From assembly GCA_028554795.2 (NCBI GenBank), contig JAPYKE020000270.1:389501-453500 (forward strand): 64,000 bases of DNA, given 5' to 3'. Each line of letters starts with the position of its first letter. Positions within the stretch are counted from its first letter, which is position 1. Below the pieces are notes generated by a model. It was not told where the DNA came from and did no database searches. It saw only the letters and a program-made list of their open reading frames with translations. Source of the DNA: Sinohyriopsis cumingii (taxonomy: Eukaryota; Mollusca; Bivalvia; Unionida; Unionidae). Shown here piece by piece: positions 12,243 through 24,477 of the stretch. The position numbers were made by a program, and so were the translations under genes.

Positions 12243-12273
<31 letters not shown>
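12243..12273. repeat. (CT)n microsatellite
   Basis: CT dinucleotide array. In the second tandem copy the same place (42665-42682) is instead a C-run with little CT, so the array has changed type between the copies. Confidence 0.9.
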
Positions 12274-12275
<2 letters not shown>

Positions 12276-12485
12276 ATTGACTCCACCATCTCTTTCACCA
12301 GAGAAATATTAGCGTTAACGCATGTTGGCTAATCTGTTATCAAACACTGATGACACGTTTACGAGTACGAAATACAACCAACCTATTTGTAACTATTAGA
12401 AAAAGAATTTCTCATTTTAGTCTTACCATATGTGACTTAAGGCCATGCAAAATTATAAAGTGATTGACGTAAGAAATTGTTACGT

Positions 12486-12565
<80 letters not shown>

Positions 12566-12603
12566 TAGATAGACAGATAGATAGATGATTGATAGATATA
12601 TAG
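12486..12603. repeat. (GATA)n/(GA)n microsatellite
   Basis: Long GATA array with an internal GA block. Its paralogue at 42896-43011 has a different internal arrangement. Confidence 0.95.
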
Positions 12604-13745
12604 ATTTGTAACATTACGACAAGGTAATGCAGTGGAAAAAAGGAAGACTGTGTAAAATTAGAGGAGAGCGATTGTGATGCATATGTTATTGCTGTCACTT
12701 CAGCTATTAATTACCACCAGAGATTTGGATGTGCACATCAGACATTCCGTTCAGGAAGTTTGGAGAAAATATTATACAGAAGCAAACAAAAACAACAGTA
12801 ACCTGAAAAGAAATAATCATGAAAGGAAATAGGGCCAGCTCGAGTTTAAGTTTTGCAATAGTTTGGGAAATATGTACAACGCCTGGTCACGAACCTCTAA
12901 ATTAACAAGATAATGTTAGAAGCGTGTGAATAATAAAGTAAATGACGAGCGAACTGAAGACAGATCTCAATGAAGGTATCTAGAAGATATACGATTCGAT
13001 GAGTTCTCTCAAATAACGAATTTACCAATAACAAACAGACTATATCATTCAAGCCACTTTTACAATAGAAACTTATTTATTTTGAGTGAGTGTAGCAAGA
13101 GTGTACGTAGTGTGATTTCTATCAGTAGTAATAAAACTAGAAAATTGTAACCAAATTGGGTATAGACGGAACGATTTAGTAGCTTATCATTGCTAACAGT
13201 AATGAAACGGCAGCTACGACATCTTTCACTTTTGAATGGCCATTCGCGCTCTCTGAAAGCATACTCTAATTGCTTTGTTTGATCCATGCAAAATATGGTT
13301 ATCGAAGCCTCCTAGAGGCGAATTGTTTTACTGTTTTTAGAATGAATGTAATTGCGTTGTACGTTAAAGATATTCGTTGTTTGAAGTAGGAATATGTCCT
13401 TCTGTAGCTGTGTCTGTGACCATATGCTTATCTGAATGCACTAATGATTCCGTTACATACCCTAACTACTATTAGTTATGATTGAAGGCAAAGCATAACA
13501 ATAAAGTCCTTTCTATCTGTTCAGAGGACGAAATTAATTGCAAGAAAATGTTAAAACTTCAATGGAAATAGCCATACGATTTTTAGCAAATCAGAGCGTA
13601 GTTGTTATAATAAATTACATTTAGACCGAATTTGCTGTAAACTTTCCAACCCTCTCCCACTAACCCTAAAGATGCAATCTTCGATCATGTACCTGTTACT
13701 CGAATATACCCAATACAACAATGATTAAATGTCTATAAATATAGA

Positions 13746-14153
13746 ATGAGGCCGATCAGTTCCTCTGTAAAATGGATGGTATTTACATGTACCACACCAC
13801 CCAATATATTATCTCTGTGCTATTCATATACTGGTGGAAGACTAATGTATGGCTTATATTTTACAGGTGTTTCTGACCGCGACAGAAACATATATTACAC
13901 AGAGATTCAGAGCATTCATATTGTATTTGCGGTATGTAGTAAGAGAATTTCGACAGTAATGAAATTTCATAAATCCCACATTCTTGACGGTATTTGGACA
14001 ATAATACAGATCCAGTTGATAATGACTTTGATGATGCTATATGGCACTGTTCCACACATCTGCATCAGCCAAATATATATTTATCGGCTAAATAAACATA
14101 ATATCATACTCGATGAATCAATGGAGATGCATGAATCAGGCCAATTAAAATAA
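13746..14153 (+). CDS. Open frame of 135 codons, unknown, probably not a gene
   Basis: An ATG-started frame of 135 codons with Ile- and His-rich, mostly non-descript composition and no motif I recognise. The copy at 44151-44558 differs at a few positions, at least two of them replacement changes (I to L, I to R), so there is no sign of protein constraint. In DNA this AT-rich a frame of this length is expected about once by chance in a window this size. I list it only because it is the third-longest ATG frame and is kept open in both copies. Confidence 0.12.
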   Translation: MRPISSSVKWMVFTCTTPPNILSLCYSYTGGRLMYGLYFTGVSDRDRNIYYTEIQSIHIVFAVCSKRISTVMKFHKSHILDGIWTIIQIQLIMTLMMLYGTVPHICISQIYIYRLNKHNIILDESMEMHESGQLK

Positions 14154-14677
14154 ATGAGATCAGGGAGTAATCAATTTTATATTATCTAATACATGTTATA
14201 TATGGTTATGTTTGATTATGTATTCTGCTATGCAATTTAAAATTATCTTTTCACAAGGTCTTCTGCAAAGAGACATAAAGATTTAGGCAGTGTTTAATTC
14301 CTATTAAATTGGTACAAATGGTTGACTAAATGCAGTTATATACTCTAATGTATATCAATACGCGTGCTTCATTGTGGTAACATGACTATAAGGCCTGTAA
14401 ATAATGTGGAATTGAGACTGCCGTTTACATTCGGATCGTTGTCATTGTACTCTAACGGGATCACGAGTAATAAAATAGCACATATATCCCAGCAGTATTC
14501 TTCTGACATACACAATGCTCTAATTGTTAAGTATAAATGAAATCCAATTTTAAATTAGGAAATAATCCGTCTAAATTCTTAGAAATGTAAAAGTTACACA
14601 AGGAATCTTCAGAAGCAAAATTATTTTGTTGTCATAGAAGATGCATACGTTAATTAGACCAGAACCCCACTCACATC

Positions 14678-14712
14678 CTCCCTCCCTCCCTCTCTCTCTC
14701 TCTCTCTCTCTC
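14678..14712. repeat. (CCCT)n/(CT)n microsatellite, copy 1
   Basis: Short CCCT tract passing into CT. It is about 12 bases shorter than the paralogue at 45082-45128. Confidence 0.9.
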
Positions 14713-15257
14713 GCTGTTCTCACTCAAACATACGAGGGCACACAAACATACAGACACAAAGATGAAGACCACAAACATATCTGAGGTAAGAACATATTAT
14801 TCTGAGAGGAAATGTTAAGAGCTTCCACGAGTATGCACTATGTGAGCTCTAGTAGAACGTCGCCAGATTTACACAGTGTATGGATTTAGATTTATGACGC
14901 CTTGTATGGTTTCGTGTTTAGCACTGCTTTTCTCTGGTGAGTGTCAGAATATTGTCGATATTCAACTTCCTCAACTCAGAGTCACTTTTTTCGAGCTATT
15001 ATTGTTTGTTATAACTGCAAAATATTGCATGTACCTAGGCCTGTTACGTTAAATCTACATATGTGTGTTGGATATTTGGGTAGCAAATTGTTACTGCAAA
15101 TATTATGAGCTACGAACATCTCCTTCTGTCACATGCAGCACCCATCTTCCCACATCCGATCATCAAATTATTTGTTGAAGCATCTCCAGCTTTTATATTT
15201 CTTGTACTGCTATTAAGTTTCCTACTGCGAAATATTTCGTAACATGCAAAATCACCA

Positions 15258-15293
15258 TGATCATCATCATCATCATAATTATCATCATCATCA

Positions 15294-15338
<45 letters not shown>
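15258..15338. repeat. (ATC)n/(ATT)n microsatellite, copy 1
   Basis: ATC trinucleotides followed by a pure ATT array. Its ATC/ATT proportions differ from those at 45678-45759 in the second tandem copy. Confidence 0.95.
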
Positions 15339-16259
15339 GGATAATGCAGAAGATGATGATGACTATCCGTATCGGTAATGGTATCGTTCCAAAGATATCG
15401 ATGAAAGTTCGACAGGCATGAACGTGTATTTTTCTAATAGGCTTCGGTGATCCGGGCGTTATTGAAACTTATAGGTCATTGATAGATATTTTCTTGTAAA
15501 GGGATGTAGCCTTTGGCAGTGAGAAACCCACGGATCCACGACTGTTTCATTTGAATGGCTGATATTACCCAGCCAGTCATTTCATATTTCCCAGTCTGAA
15601 ACGATTGAACAGTTTTCCATATTTTACTTTTACCATTCGTGCTTAGAATTCTCGTCCATTCTATTGTATGATTGGATCGAATTAGTATAAAGACATGACC
15701 GCAAGTAATGCAAGATAACATTGAAATTTTAAACTATTTGACACCGTGCATTTAGTTTCTAACATACCATGAATATTGAAAAGAAATGGAAGTATTCCGT
15801 AAATGTTAAATATTCCTCTCCAAACAAGTCAAGCGCAAGCATGTTGTGACCTGTTCTTTCGAATTCATTGCGATATAAATCGGGCATTGAATGTGCAGCC
15901 TAAATATTTTATCCGCTTTGAAAGCTTCTACAATGTTAAAATATTCTATATTTTCTTTTTCTAGACGTTCACCCTGCTATACACGTTAATAGATCGAAAA
16001 AAATGTTTCACCGAAAGATGTATAATTTACTTTTATGCAAGGTGGTGACTGACTTATTACCATTTGATTATGACACAAAAGTGAAACCTCTCCTCTGGGC
16101 TATTTTTATATAAATGGAAAATGAATACAGGAGTCACTTCAAATGTTCTTTATGTAAAGCAATTCAAAATACTTAACAATTTGAATGTACAGTTTGGTGT
16201 ATCAGCTATAGCACCAACTTCGTCCATGCACAGTAATCAACATTAAGAGAGATACAATG

Positions 16260-16586
16260 CTGCTGTTGTTAAAATAGTTTATTGCTGAGAAAGAAAATAT
16301 TAAGAAATTATATTGTTTATTAAAGCTGAGAGTCAATATATTTCAAAGTATAAATTTGTGTCCGGACAAAGAACCACATTATTCACACACATTATAGTTA
16401 TATCGTCATGAGGAACCAAGTTTATAAACAGACATTAGGGTATACCTTCATTTTGCCAACCGTTTACTCAATAAGATTAATCCTTTACAGAAACAGCTCG
16501 ATAGCAAGCCTGAACTAACAGTGAACCTGTTAAAGCAAAACAGCTCGATAGGAAGCCTGAACTAACAGTGAACCTGTTAAAACGCC
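16260..16586 (+). repeat. Old dispersed motif with a 47-bp tandem repeat
   Basis: The segment carries one copy of the window's old dispersed motif. It ends in a near-perfect tandem pair of 47-bp units (16493-16539 and 16540-16586) that begin ACAGCTCGATAG and contain CTAACAGTGAACCTGTTAAA. The same pair occurs at 46913-47006. Confidence 0.8.
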
Positions 16587-16589
16587 TTT

Positions 16590-18750
16590 AAGTTTACATA
16601 ACTGCCCAAAACTAAGTATTTCCTTTGGCAAAATAAAAGATCTTAAGAACAAAGTATTAGCAGACAGAAACAAAATAGAAACTAACGTTGACAATATTTA
16701 TAAAGGTTGGATAAAACAAAAATAAAATCGAAAATATGGACAAGTTATTTAATGATAAAGCAGAAGGAATACACACAATGACTTGCCACTTGAATCAAAG
16801 AACATTTTTCCTGAGCCTCGACTGAGTCCATTCTTTTCCTTTCGCCACTAATTCAAGGCAACAGTACCTGTCAAGTGAATGGGTTTTAACATTGCAAATG
16901 TCACAAATAATGTTCCTCTAATCACTTATGACCAAACAAACACGAGTCGTTAACTTTACAAATGCGTGCAATTTCCTACCTCAAATGTGTATTACCCATA
17001 ACCAACCATTCAAAAAACCGTAGATAGACAGTATCCTGTATTGAAACACAATTACTACGACCCTATAGTTTTAAACTAACTAATAAAATGGAGCAAAATA
17101 AAAACAAATAATCTAATTCCCTTAAATACAAACTGAAGACACAAATAAAATTATAGGATAACGAATTTAGTCACATTTAGTCCAGAAAGTTCCATCATCA
17201 CTCTTAAGGAATAAAGTTCTAATTCAATTTTATTTGTGCTTGAAATAAGATTCAACAATGGGTGTGTGGATGGCTTGTAGTAGCATATGACGTGGCAATC
17301 TCAAAGGTTTTTTGATGAACCACAAAATAAAATCCAAGATGTCTTTGTTTTGAATTCACTATAATGCCCGTTTAAATTTTCTTTCGAAGACTATTATTTA
17401 AGAGCTTTTTGTATTTCCAGTTAAAAATAATTTGAAAACATAATGTACCCAAATCAGATACTGAGCACAGCAAATGCAAATGATTCGGCTTTAAGGTCTA
17501 ACAGCACGAATGAATAATTTCTGAATAAACAAGCTTACAAAGAACTCTACTTGGCCCAGGTCACAATTAGCATTTTTGGCAATGCTATGTCTTAATGAAA
17601 TGTATCCATTCTAAAATAATTATGCCAATAAAAATATAATAAACAACGTTGTAAACATAATGTGATTGACTCAAACCAAGTTAATTATCCTAATATTTAA
17701 CCCACAATCACACAAAAAAATATATTATCTATGTATTACATTTTGACCAGAATAAAAACAAAGTTGTCTTTAGTCAGGGACACAGTGCAGTTGACTTTGG
17801 ACAAGGTTAAATCCAAACTACAATTAAACATATCAATCCACGATGGAGGAAAACTAACAAACACAAATAAAAATTAAATATTCGAAACACAATTAGGTAA
17901 TAGTTTAACATCGGTCTCCATTACAGAGAAAACAATCTTAGCAAGCTATACCGGTTTATAAATTCTGAAGTCTACGCTTTTATTATCTATATAGATTGAA
18001 ATGTCTCAAAACAAGTCAGATGTGAATCGCACAATTTAACTTGGTACTATTTTTTCATGAATATCTATATGGGTTTGGTGAACATCGGGGGGAACTAAGC
18101 CTGAGGCCAGATCGGTGCTTCACTCAAGTATTCTTAGTTTACCTTATCGATTAAATATACTAAACAAGATAAGAGAATTCCCAAAGATAAAAATATTTGA
18201 GATGGTTCATCATATGAACCTAACTCAATCTCCTATCATGATTAAAGTACATTATAACGTCTACTCCTTGAACTCTGCTGATTATTTGGTTCCCAAATAT
18301 CTTCTCAACACCGGCTCCCATCAACGAAATAATCACTACAGTCTGACAAAGCTATACACGGATACATAAATACAAATAGTACATACCTTGAGTTTATCAC
18401 AATAAATATTCCTCCTCGGATTTCAGATTCAGTCATTGCAAATCTATTATGTTCTTTAAGAAAGTATACGTACCTTACTTCTTTCACTCTAGAATTGTAA
18501 GCTAGTAATAGAGATTCAAAAATTGATCTACGGCTGCTTATAATTATTCATGATCAAAGATCTCGTTTTCGTAGCAATAAAATAAATCTATCTTTCTTTA
18601 GTCGCCAGCTTCGCCAAAAGAAATTAATCTGAATGTATTATACAATCTGTTACATTTTGTGCATTAATTCTTAATCCGTTTAGTTGTTAAATATATTATC
18701 GATGATATTCATAGAACTTGACTAGAAAGGGTATTGAGTATGATCGACAG
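16590..18750. other. A-rich stretch without recognised genes
   Basis: Low-GC, A-rich on the plus strand. Its copy is at 47007-49170 with very few substitutions. Short frames such as 18115-18369 show no motif. I see no transposon ends or RNA gene. Confidence 0.5.

Positions 18751-18751
<1 letters not shown>

Positions 18752-18810
<59 letters not shown>
18752..18810. repeat. (TA)n microsatellite, copy 1
   Basis: Pure TA array of about 59 bases. The second copy at 49171-49243 is about 14 bases longer. Confidence 0.95.
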
Positions 18811-18811
<1 letters not shown>

Positions 18812-19930
18812 TGAAGGTAATAGCATAAAAGTTATATAATTGTATTTCTATCGGGAATTTAAAAGTGCAATAGACGTTTATTGTATCAAAAGTTCCTTTA
18901 TATCGTGCACATTGTAGTGCTGATCACGCGTAGGTTTGATAGATCGAAACAATCTATAATAATGTACTTAACAGTGAATGATTCATTGCAAGTCTTATGT
19001 TGCGTATTTAGGCTCGAATAAACAGTGAAAACAACAAGCTTTGAAAAAAACTTTAATAATTTATTTCCCAGGAAAATTCTGTAAGAATGGAAAAAATATG
19101 AACTTACGGTTTTAAGAATCAAATCCAAAAATAACATAAGAATAATCCACGAATACAATTTTTGAAGTCCTAATAACAAAATGTTCTACTGATTCCAAGT
19201 TAGAGTCCCGACCAAGAATCCAAGATGGAAGACGATGACGTATGCTGTATTATGTAGTGTTGTAGCCTACAGTTCCTTGTAGAAACGATAATTATCACTC
19301 CGGTTTTAGAAATCTAAATATTTTTTATATAAAAACTGTCCTTGTTCAACAATTTAACATGAGCACATGTATTTTCCAGGAAAAAATAATTAATCCTTTC
19401 GAATCCAAGCAATCTGAAATAACTCCAAGCACCACAACATACAACTTCCAGTGTAAGAGCCCAGCTAACTGAGAATATCTCTCAAAACAAAGGTTATATC
19501 GTATTCTAAAACTTAGAAAGGGGTCACATCATCATGTTCCAGAATCTCGTAGAAGTTATGTCCTTGTTAAAGATCGCGTACACACAGTGTGGTCCTGACG
19601 AAAACGAAAAATTTTACTCTAAGAAAAAAGAAATTGTTTACATCTTAAACAGCTAGTTCTATCATGACCTCGACAACAACCAATCATTTTAAAATAGTAA
19701 TATAACTTATTTACGTTGTTGCTACTAATTTTGAATCATGGTAAGGATCTATATCAAGCACCTGGTGTTTATAAAACGAACAGTCAAAGGTCAAACTATT
19801 TTCTGGAAAAAGTATCATCTCCAGTGAATAAATTTACATTTCAATAGAATGTAATGAAGAATGAAAAAATTTAAACTGACAATTAATTAATTAAAATGAA
19901 TGTATATTAAATCAAATATAATTAAATCAA
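18811..19930. other. AT-rich stretch, nothing recognised
   Basis: Unannotatable AT-rich sequence between the TA array and the retrotransposon relic. It is present in copy 2 at about 49244-50363. The frame 18898-19179 on the minus strand has no motif. Confidence 0.45.
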
Positions 19931-22270
19931 ATATACATAACACAATAAATGCACTCTGGCTGGTCTGTGCCATTTAGCATGTAAGAGTGGGTAATATAAG
20001 TATGACCAATTCTAATTCTTCCAATGACTATCTCGTCCCTACGGATGGTTTTCTAGCAAGAAGCCCATTCTGCTAAGGTTAGTTTGATCGCATCAAGTTT
20101 GTTATTCACTGCATCATTCCATAATGCATGCAACTTGAGGCGTGAAAACTTTGTGATACTAGGTTTAAAATCAGTGTATGGTATTTTAAAATCATGGTTC
20201 TGGGGATAGGGCCATTTTAGAAGCGCGGTCTGATTTTCATTACCTTTAATACCAAACTAGCTGGGTAACAAACGGTATACTATATTGTGAATGGTACACA
20301 TCTCAATATTTTTAGTGAGAATATTGGTGAGTACTGGATTTGCTAATGTTATATTGTGTAGTGACTGAATTACTGATATTGAAGCGGAGAAGAAAATGGA
20401 GCTCAAAATACATTTCCTTTCGATATATTCCACAGCAGGGTCTATAGCTCTGATTTCGGCTGAGAAACAAAATCGATGTTCCATTTGGTAAGCGATAACT
20501 TTTCCATCAACACCCATTCATTGAACGCTACTACTTTATGTACATCTAGAGATTTCACGCATTTAGCTTTAAAATTCTTTATGTGTGGAATCAATGTCGC
20601 TTTTTAGTCGATGGTAATACCTAGAAACTCAACAACTGGTGTAGGTGTTCCGTCCAGCGTGAGTTTAGGCTCCTCGCGCTGTCTTCGTAACTGACAGAAA
20701 TGCATGCGTTCTGTTTTTGATTTTGAGAATGAATTTGAAACCGTGGCAATAGCCCGATTTTGAATCTTATTGAAAGTTTGGTGTAGTTGACTTTCAATTG
20801 TATGCATGTACTTTGATCGATAGGATATTAAGAAATCATCAACGTATAGGGAACAATCTACACCAGGAGCCAAACACTTGGTGATGCCATCAATCTTAAT
20901 GTTGAAAAGCGATACATCTAAAATACTGCCCTTTGTCACACCCATCTCTTGCTCGTACGTACCTTGAATTCATTGTTAAGAGAAAGTTTGACATAAAGGA
21001 GGGCAGACGGCCTTTTAGACCCAGATACTACAGGTCATTCAGCAGCGAGTACTTCCATGTCGTGTCATTGGCCATTTCTAAATCAAAGAAAACCGCTACT
21101 AAATGTTCTTTCTTGATCAATGCGTCGCGAATAAATGTTTCCAGTCTAACCAGATGATCCTTTCTGCTTCGGCCATATCGACACCCACTTCGAAAAGGAG
21201 ATGTTAAATTGTTAGTTTCCAAATACTATATAAGCGAAGAATTTAGCAATCTTTCTATTGTTTTACATACACCGCTCGTAGGGCAATGAGGCGACAATTG
21301 GTAGGATCTGTATTATCTTTACCTGGTTTGGGAATTGGTATTACTGTTGCTTCTTTCCAAACTTTTGGTATATTACAAGTAATTCATAAGTCATTGAAGA
21401 TTTACAGAAGAGCTGTTAGTAATTGTTCTAGTAGGTGTTCCTAAAACTGATAATGCATTTCGATAGGCCCAGCGAAGGTATCTTGAGCCCTTTCCAAAGT
21501 TATCGTTAGCTCCAATAATGAAAACGGTTGATTATAGCTTTCTGATTATTATACGTGACTTTCAACAGTGGTTTTTCTTTTTGAGTTTTTTTAAACTCTG
21601 AAGACTTCTGAATAATTAGAGAACTATCTTCAAGTATATAGAGTAACAAGAGATTAAAGTAGAAACGCATTTTTTCATGACGATCTTTTGTTTTCTTTGA
21701 AGGTTCGGTGAGCTTTAGCCCAGAGAAAATGGTACTTATTTAAATTTTTGAACGTAAGACGATTATTAAATTTTCTCAGCGCTTCTATGGCTCACTTACA
21801 TTCTTTAGTGAAGCAAGGTTTTATGGTTCATTTAATGTTCGGTAAGTGACCTTCCAATCATAGTCCAAAAGCAGCGAAGGAGAACAAATTGTTAAATCGA
21901 TACATTTGTATGTACCCGTTCCTGGATTTAAATACATCGGAGATTTGGTGTTATATAAACACAAATCGATTCTAAAAATGAAGTCTTCTACTTTTTCGCC
22001 TCTGGCACTTGTATGAGTTGATCCCCATACAGTCGTATAGGCATAAAATCCCCGAGCAGACCAAATGGCGCGGGCAGTTGTTGAGCAAGGTTTTTTAATT
22101 AATTTGGTATGTTTGGTGATATCAAAATAGAACAAGAGGTAATCTCTCAATGTAGAGTAACGCTTACAGCAATGGATTGCAAATTTATGTTACCTATCCA
22201 AGCCATATTTATAGATTTATAGTCATCCATATTCATTGGTTCAATGATGCTTTCACAATAACAATAAAGA
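19930..22270 (-). mobile_element. Degenerate non-LTR retrotransposon (jockey/I-like), copy 1
   Basis: Read on the minus strand the pieces appear in canonical order. An APE-type endonuclease end (about 22270-21821) contains LGDF in one frame and VEDF, GTGTYKCIDLTICSPS and DYDWKV in the next. Reverse transcriptase blocks follow (21222-21028 with FFDLE; 20945-20604 with YVDD and VVEFLGI). Next comes an RNase H-like block (20517-20257, with FSAEIRAID and IQSLHN). Last is a C-terminal stretch (about 20110-19935) reading RIRIGHTYITHSYMLNG followed by a C-x2-C. Multiple frameshifts and stops break it, and the 5' part of the endonuclease is missing, as in 5'-truncated insertions. The RNase H after the RT points to the I group or a jockey relative with RNase H. 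It is non-functional. Exact ends and target duplications were not resolved. Confidence 0.85.
20604..21222 (-). pseudogene. Reverse transcriptase fragments of the non-LTR relic, copy 1
   Basis: Two minus-strand frames (21222-21028 and 20945-20604) carry consecutive RT blocks. The first ends with HLVAVFFDLEMANDTTWKY, in which the block-A aspartate of FFDLE is kept. The second starts with GVTKGSILDVSLF, a worn version of the usual GxPQGSxLSxxLF. It continues to the catalytic YVDD (residues 34-37) and to EFLGITID at its end. A frameshift and missing sequence between 21028 and 20945 break the gene. In a live element this enzyme copies the element RNA at a nicked chromosomal target; here it is dead. 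Confidence 0.85.
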
Positions 22271-24060
22271 GCAAAAATTGGACTTCACTGACGCTGGTTG
22301 CTTTGTAAATTTAACAAAATAATCATATTTTTGCATTATATACATCCTTTTAATTATTTGAGTACATAATCCATTGTGTTATTGTAATTGAAAATTAGAT
22401 TCCTTTATTTAACGATAACGATAGTTAGCATTGTCTTGTTTGCTTTTATAAATTATTAGCATGTCTACGAGACTGTATCTTCCTCTATCTGCTATTCTAC
22501 TAGATCGAAGGATGTTCTCTTGTTCGTTGACATTAACATAAACATTAACTTAATCTTCATGGCTTTCATATTTTGTACATTTTTTCATTTATTAAACCAG
22601 TGTTTATATTCATATACGCGTTTTGTATGGCCTATACGGATGGTCTTATATAAGTGTAAAATAGTCTCCATTACAGAAATCTAACATTAATTTTCTACTC
22701 TCTGTATATTACTGCAAGTTCGTTTACCAGTAAATCTACATTTGATGTAATGTTCCCAACACGTAAACTTAAATAATGTATCTGATTAAAAGTAGAATGT
22801 CCATATAAACTTCCTTTTTGATCCAATGTAGTATTAAGTGCATGAAACAGATCTTTATCTTTAAGTTGTATCTACTTTTTGTTTATTACATATTTACTAC
22901 CAACATACATAACCAATGCAGGATTAATGTGTTCATTGCAGAAAAGTGAAATGTTTTTCTTATTGTTACAATTTTTATATTTGTTTATTTATTGGGGGCT
23001 GGGCTTTTTTAAATTTCTCAATGGTCTCTTACAACCTTAATATGGCACTATAAATAACAATGATTTTATATTCCGTTTTCATTTTCTTCCTTTCTTATTG
23101 GCAGAATCGATACCTTTCTTATAAGCAGAATCAATAAAGCTAATTAGCCGTTTTCTGAGGTGAATCATTCATTTAGTTAGCTATTATTGCTCAACTTCTA
23201 TCAATAAAGATCTTGTTAGTTCCAGACAGAAGAAAAGTTAAGGGAAAGTGTAATTTCCATCATTAAGATTTTAGTATTTTTTATTAAGTAACTCCGATAA
23301 ATGTATATAGTAATACCGTATTTGTTTAGTACGATATTTTATGTTTTATTCTCTTACAAATTTGAGGACCATAGTCCAATATTTTCTTCTTGTTCTTTGT
23401 CTTCTCTTTTATATTTGTAAGACCATGGACAAAGGTAATTCTCACGGAAACATTACCAGCCACTGGCCCTGATTTTTCTGATAATAATTCGCCGACTTCC
23501 GGCCCAGTCCTTTAGTAAATTATTGAAGCCTGTTACCTAGGTAACCATTGTTTATCAAATTAATTTTGAAGACCACTGGGGAAGAACACAGGTCTCCTTC
23601 ACAGAGACGGCATACGTTGTGTCTCATCGAGTATTGCTTTAATTCTAAGAAAAGATGTTATTTATTTCATGGATGAAAAATTCTGCATTTTGTTAGTATG
23701 AATTAAACGACACTTTAGCCTGCAAATTTAAAATTGAAAAAGTTTTTCGCTTTCGTTTTTATTATATCTTTTCTCATAATAATGCAAGACAAAACCGCTA
23801 ATGAAGCCGCTTGACATGAAATACAAATACTTAATTAAACATCAAGAAATGCCGCAACTTTAGCCTCATTCTTGACTAATCTAATGTTAAACCTGACTTT
23901 ACCTGCCCGTAAATCATCACATATAAAATATTTATACAGGCTGGAAAATTTGTATAACACAAACGCCATATTCATGTAATGAAATATGAGCGTATTTGAA
24001 ATTTGAAATTTTAATTTGCATTCGACTGATACTAGGGAAGATCGATTACGCATACATGTG
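22270..24060. other. Upstream region of the lectin gene, no gene seen
   Basis: AT-rich intergenic DNA between the retrotransposon relic and the lectin promoter. It is repeated in copy 2 at 52704-54494. Apart from the palindrome at 23532-23545 I see nothing specific. The minus-strand frame 23835-24053 has no recognisable motif. Confidence 0.45.
23532..23545. promoter_or_regulatory. 14-bp palindrome resembling an RFX X-box, copy 1
   Basis: GTTACCTAGGTAAC is a perfect dyad that fits the general X-box form GTNRCC, a 0-3 base spacer, then RGYAAC. It lies about 930 bases upstream of the lectin start codon and is unchanged in copy 2. Binding by an RFX factor is inference; a 14-bp palindrome can arise by chance. 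Confidence 0.3.
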
Positions 24061-24077
24061 GACGTAATGCCTGATCA

Positions 24078-24086
24078 TATATAAGG
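24078..24086 (+). promoter_or_regulatory. TATA-like motif, distal, copy 1
   Basis: TATATAAGG lies about 400 bases before the lectin start codon and 44 before a short frame (24122-24229) of 35 codons beginning MAVWHILNENNELN. It could drive a short upstream transcript or be an alternative lectin promoter; evidence is the motif alone. Confidence 0.25.
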
Positions 24087-24323
24087 ACTCAAGGCTTAAA
24101 CTAGTCTTTGATACGTTCCTAATGGCCGTTTGGCACATACTAAACGAAAATAATGAACTGAATGAGACATACAAGGTGTCCACCGCAGACGTCTATCACA
24201 TGCTTAATCAAACTGAGCCGGACGTATGAGTGTACAGACGTCTAATATAATCCTAAAACAACAAGGCTTGACTGACAGCTGGTGGTATATAGGTGGAGCT
24301 TGGTCATTCGTCACATTTATCCC

Positions 24324-24332
24324 TATATAAAT
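24324..24332 (+). promoter_or_regulatory. TATA box candidate for the lectin gene, copy 1
   Basis: TATATAAAT lies 154 bases before the lectin ATG. A start about 30 bases downstream would give a leader of roughly 120 bases. The motif is identical in copy 2. Confidence 0.45.
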
Positions 24333-24477
24333 ATTTCAAACTGCTGATTGAAACGGCCTGTATTCCGTATCAGACACCATCCACTTCAAGGCTCTTGTGA
24401 AAGAAGAACATATTCAATACAAAACAAGGGTATTGTTTTTGAATTAACAATTATATTTTTCAACGTGTCGTGCCAAT

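Larger units (their letters stand above)
10790..13290 (+). repeat. Old repeat unit at the left edge of the tandem duplication
   Basis: The part 10790-12400 is collinear with 37060-38700, and reversed with 2760-4440. From about 10970 it is also paired with 41390 onward at roughly 95% identity. It carries the minus-strand remnant of the relic reading frame (about 11930-12240), a CT array at 12243-12273 and a GATA array at 12486-12603. At about 13290 the identity to the second tandem copy jumps to more than 99%. Confidence 0.75.
13290..16260. other. Duplicated segment, no confident gene
   Basis: Near-identical to 43695-46680. The part 14320-15830 is the plus-strand partner of the old inverted copy at 1-1680. 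It includes CT (14678-14712) and ATC/ATT (15258-15338) arrays and two open frames (13746-14153 plus, 15476-15721 minus), both of doubtful reality. Confidence 0.55.

Noticed and set aside
15476..15721. 81-codon minus-strand frame as a gene conserved with the inverted copy near 91-290
   Set aside because: The inverted copy has an in-frame stop and lacks about 54 bases, and changes fall on all codon positions; it looks like neutral repeat sequence.
16493..16586. CRISPR-like repeat
   Set aside because: Only two adjacent 47-bp units without spacers, in a eukaryotic context; a simple tandem duplication.
24122..24229. 35-codon frame just after a TATA-like motif as a small peptide gene
   Set aside because: Attractive composition but very short, with no homologue recognised and no signal peptide; kept only as a remark under the distal TATA motif.
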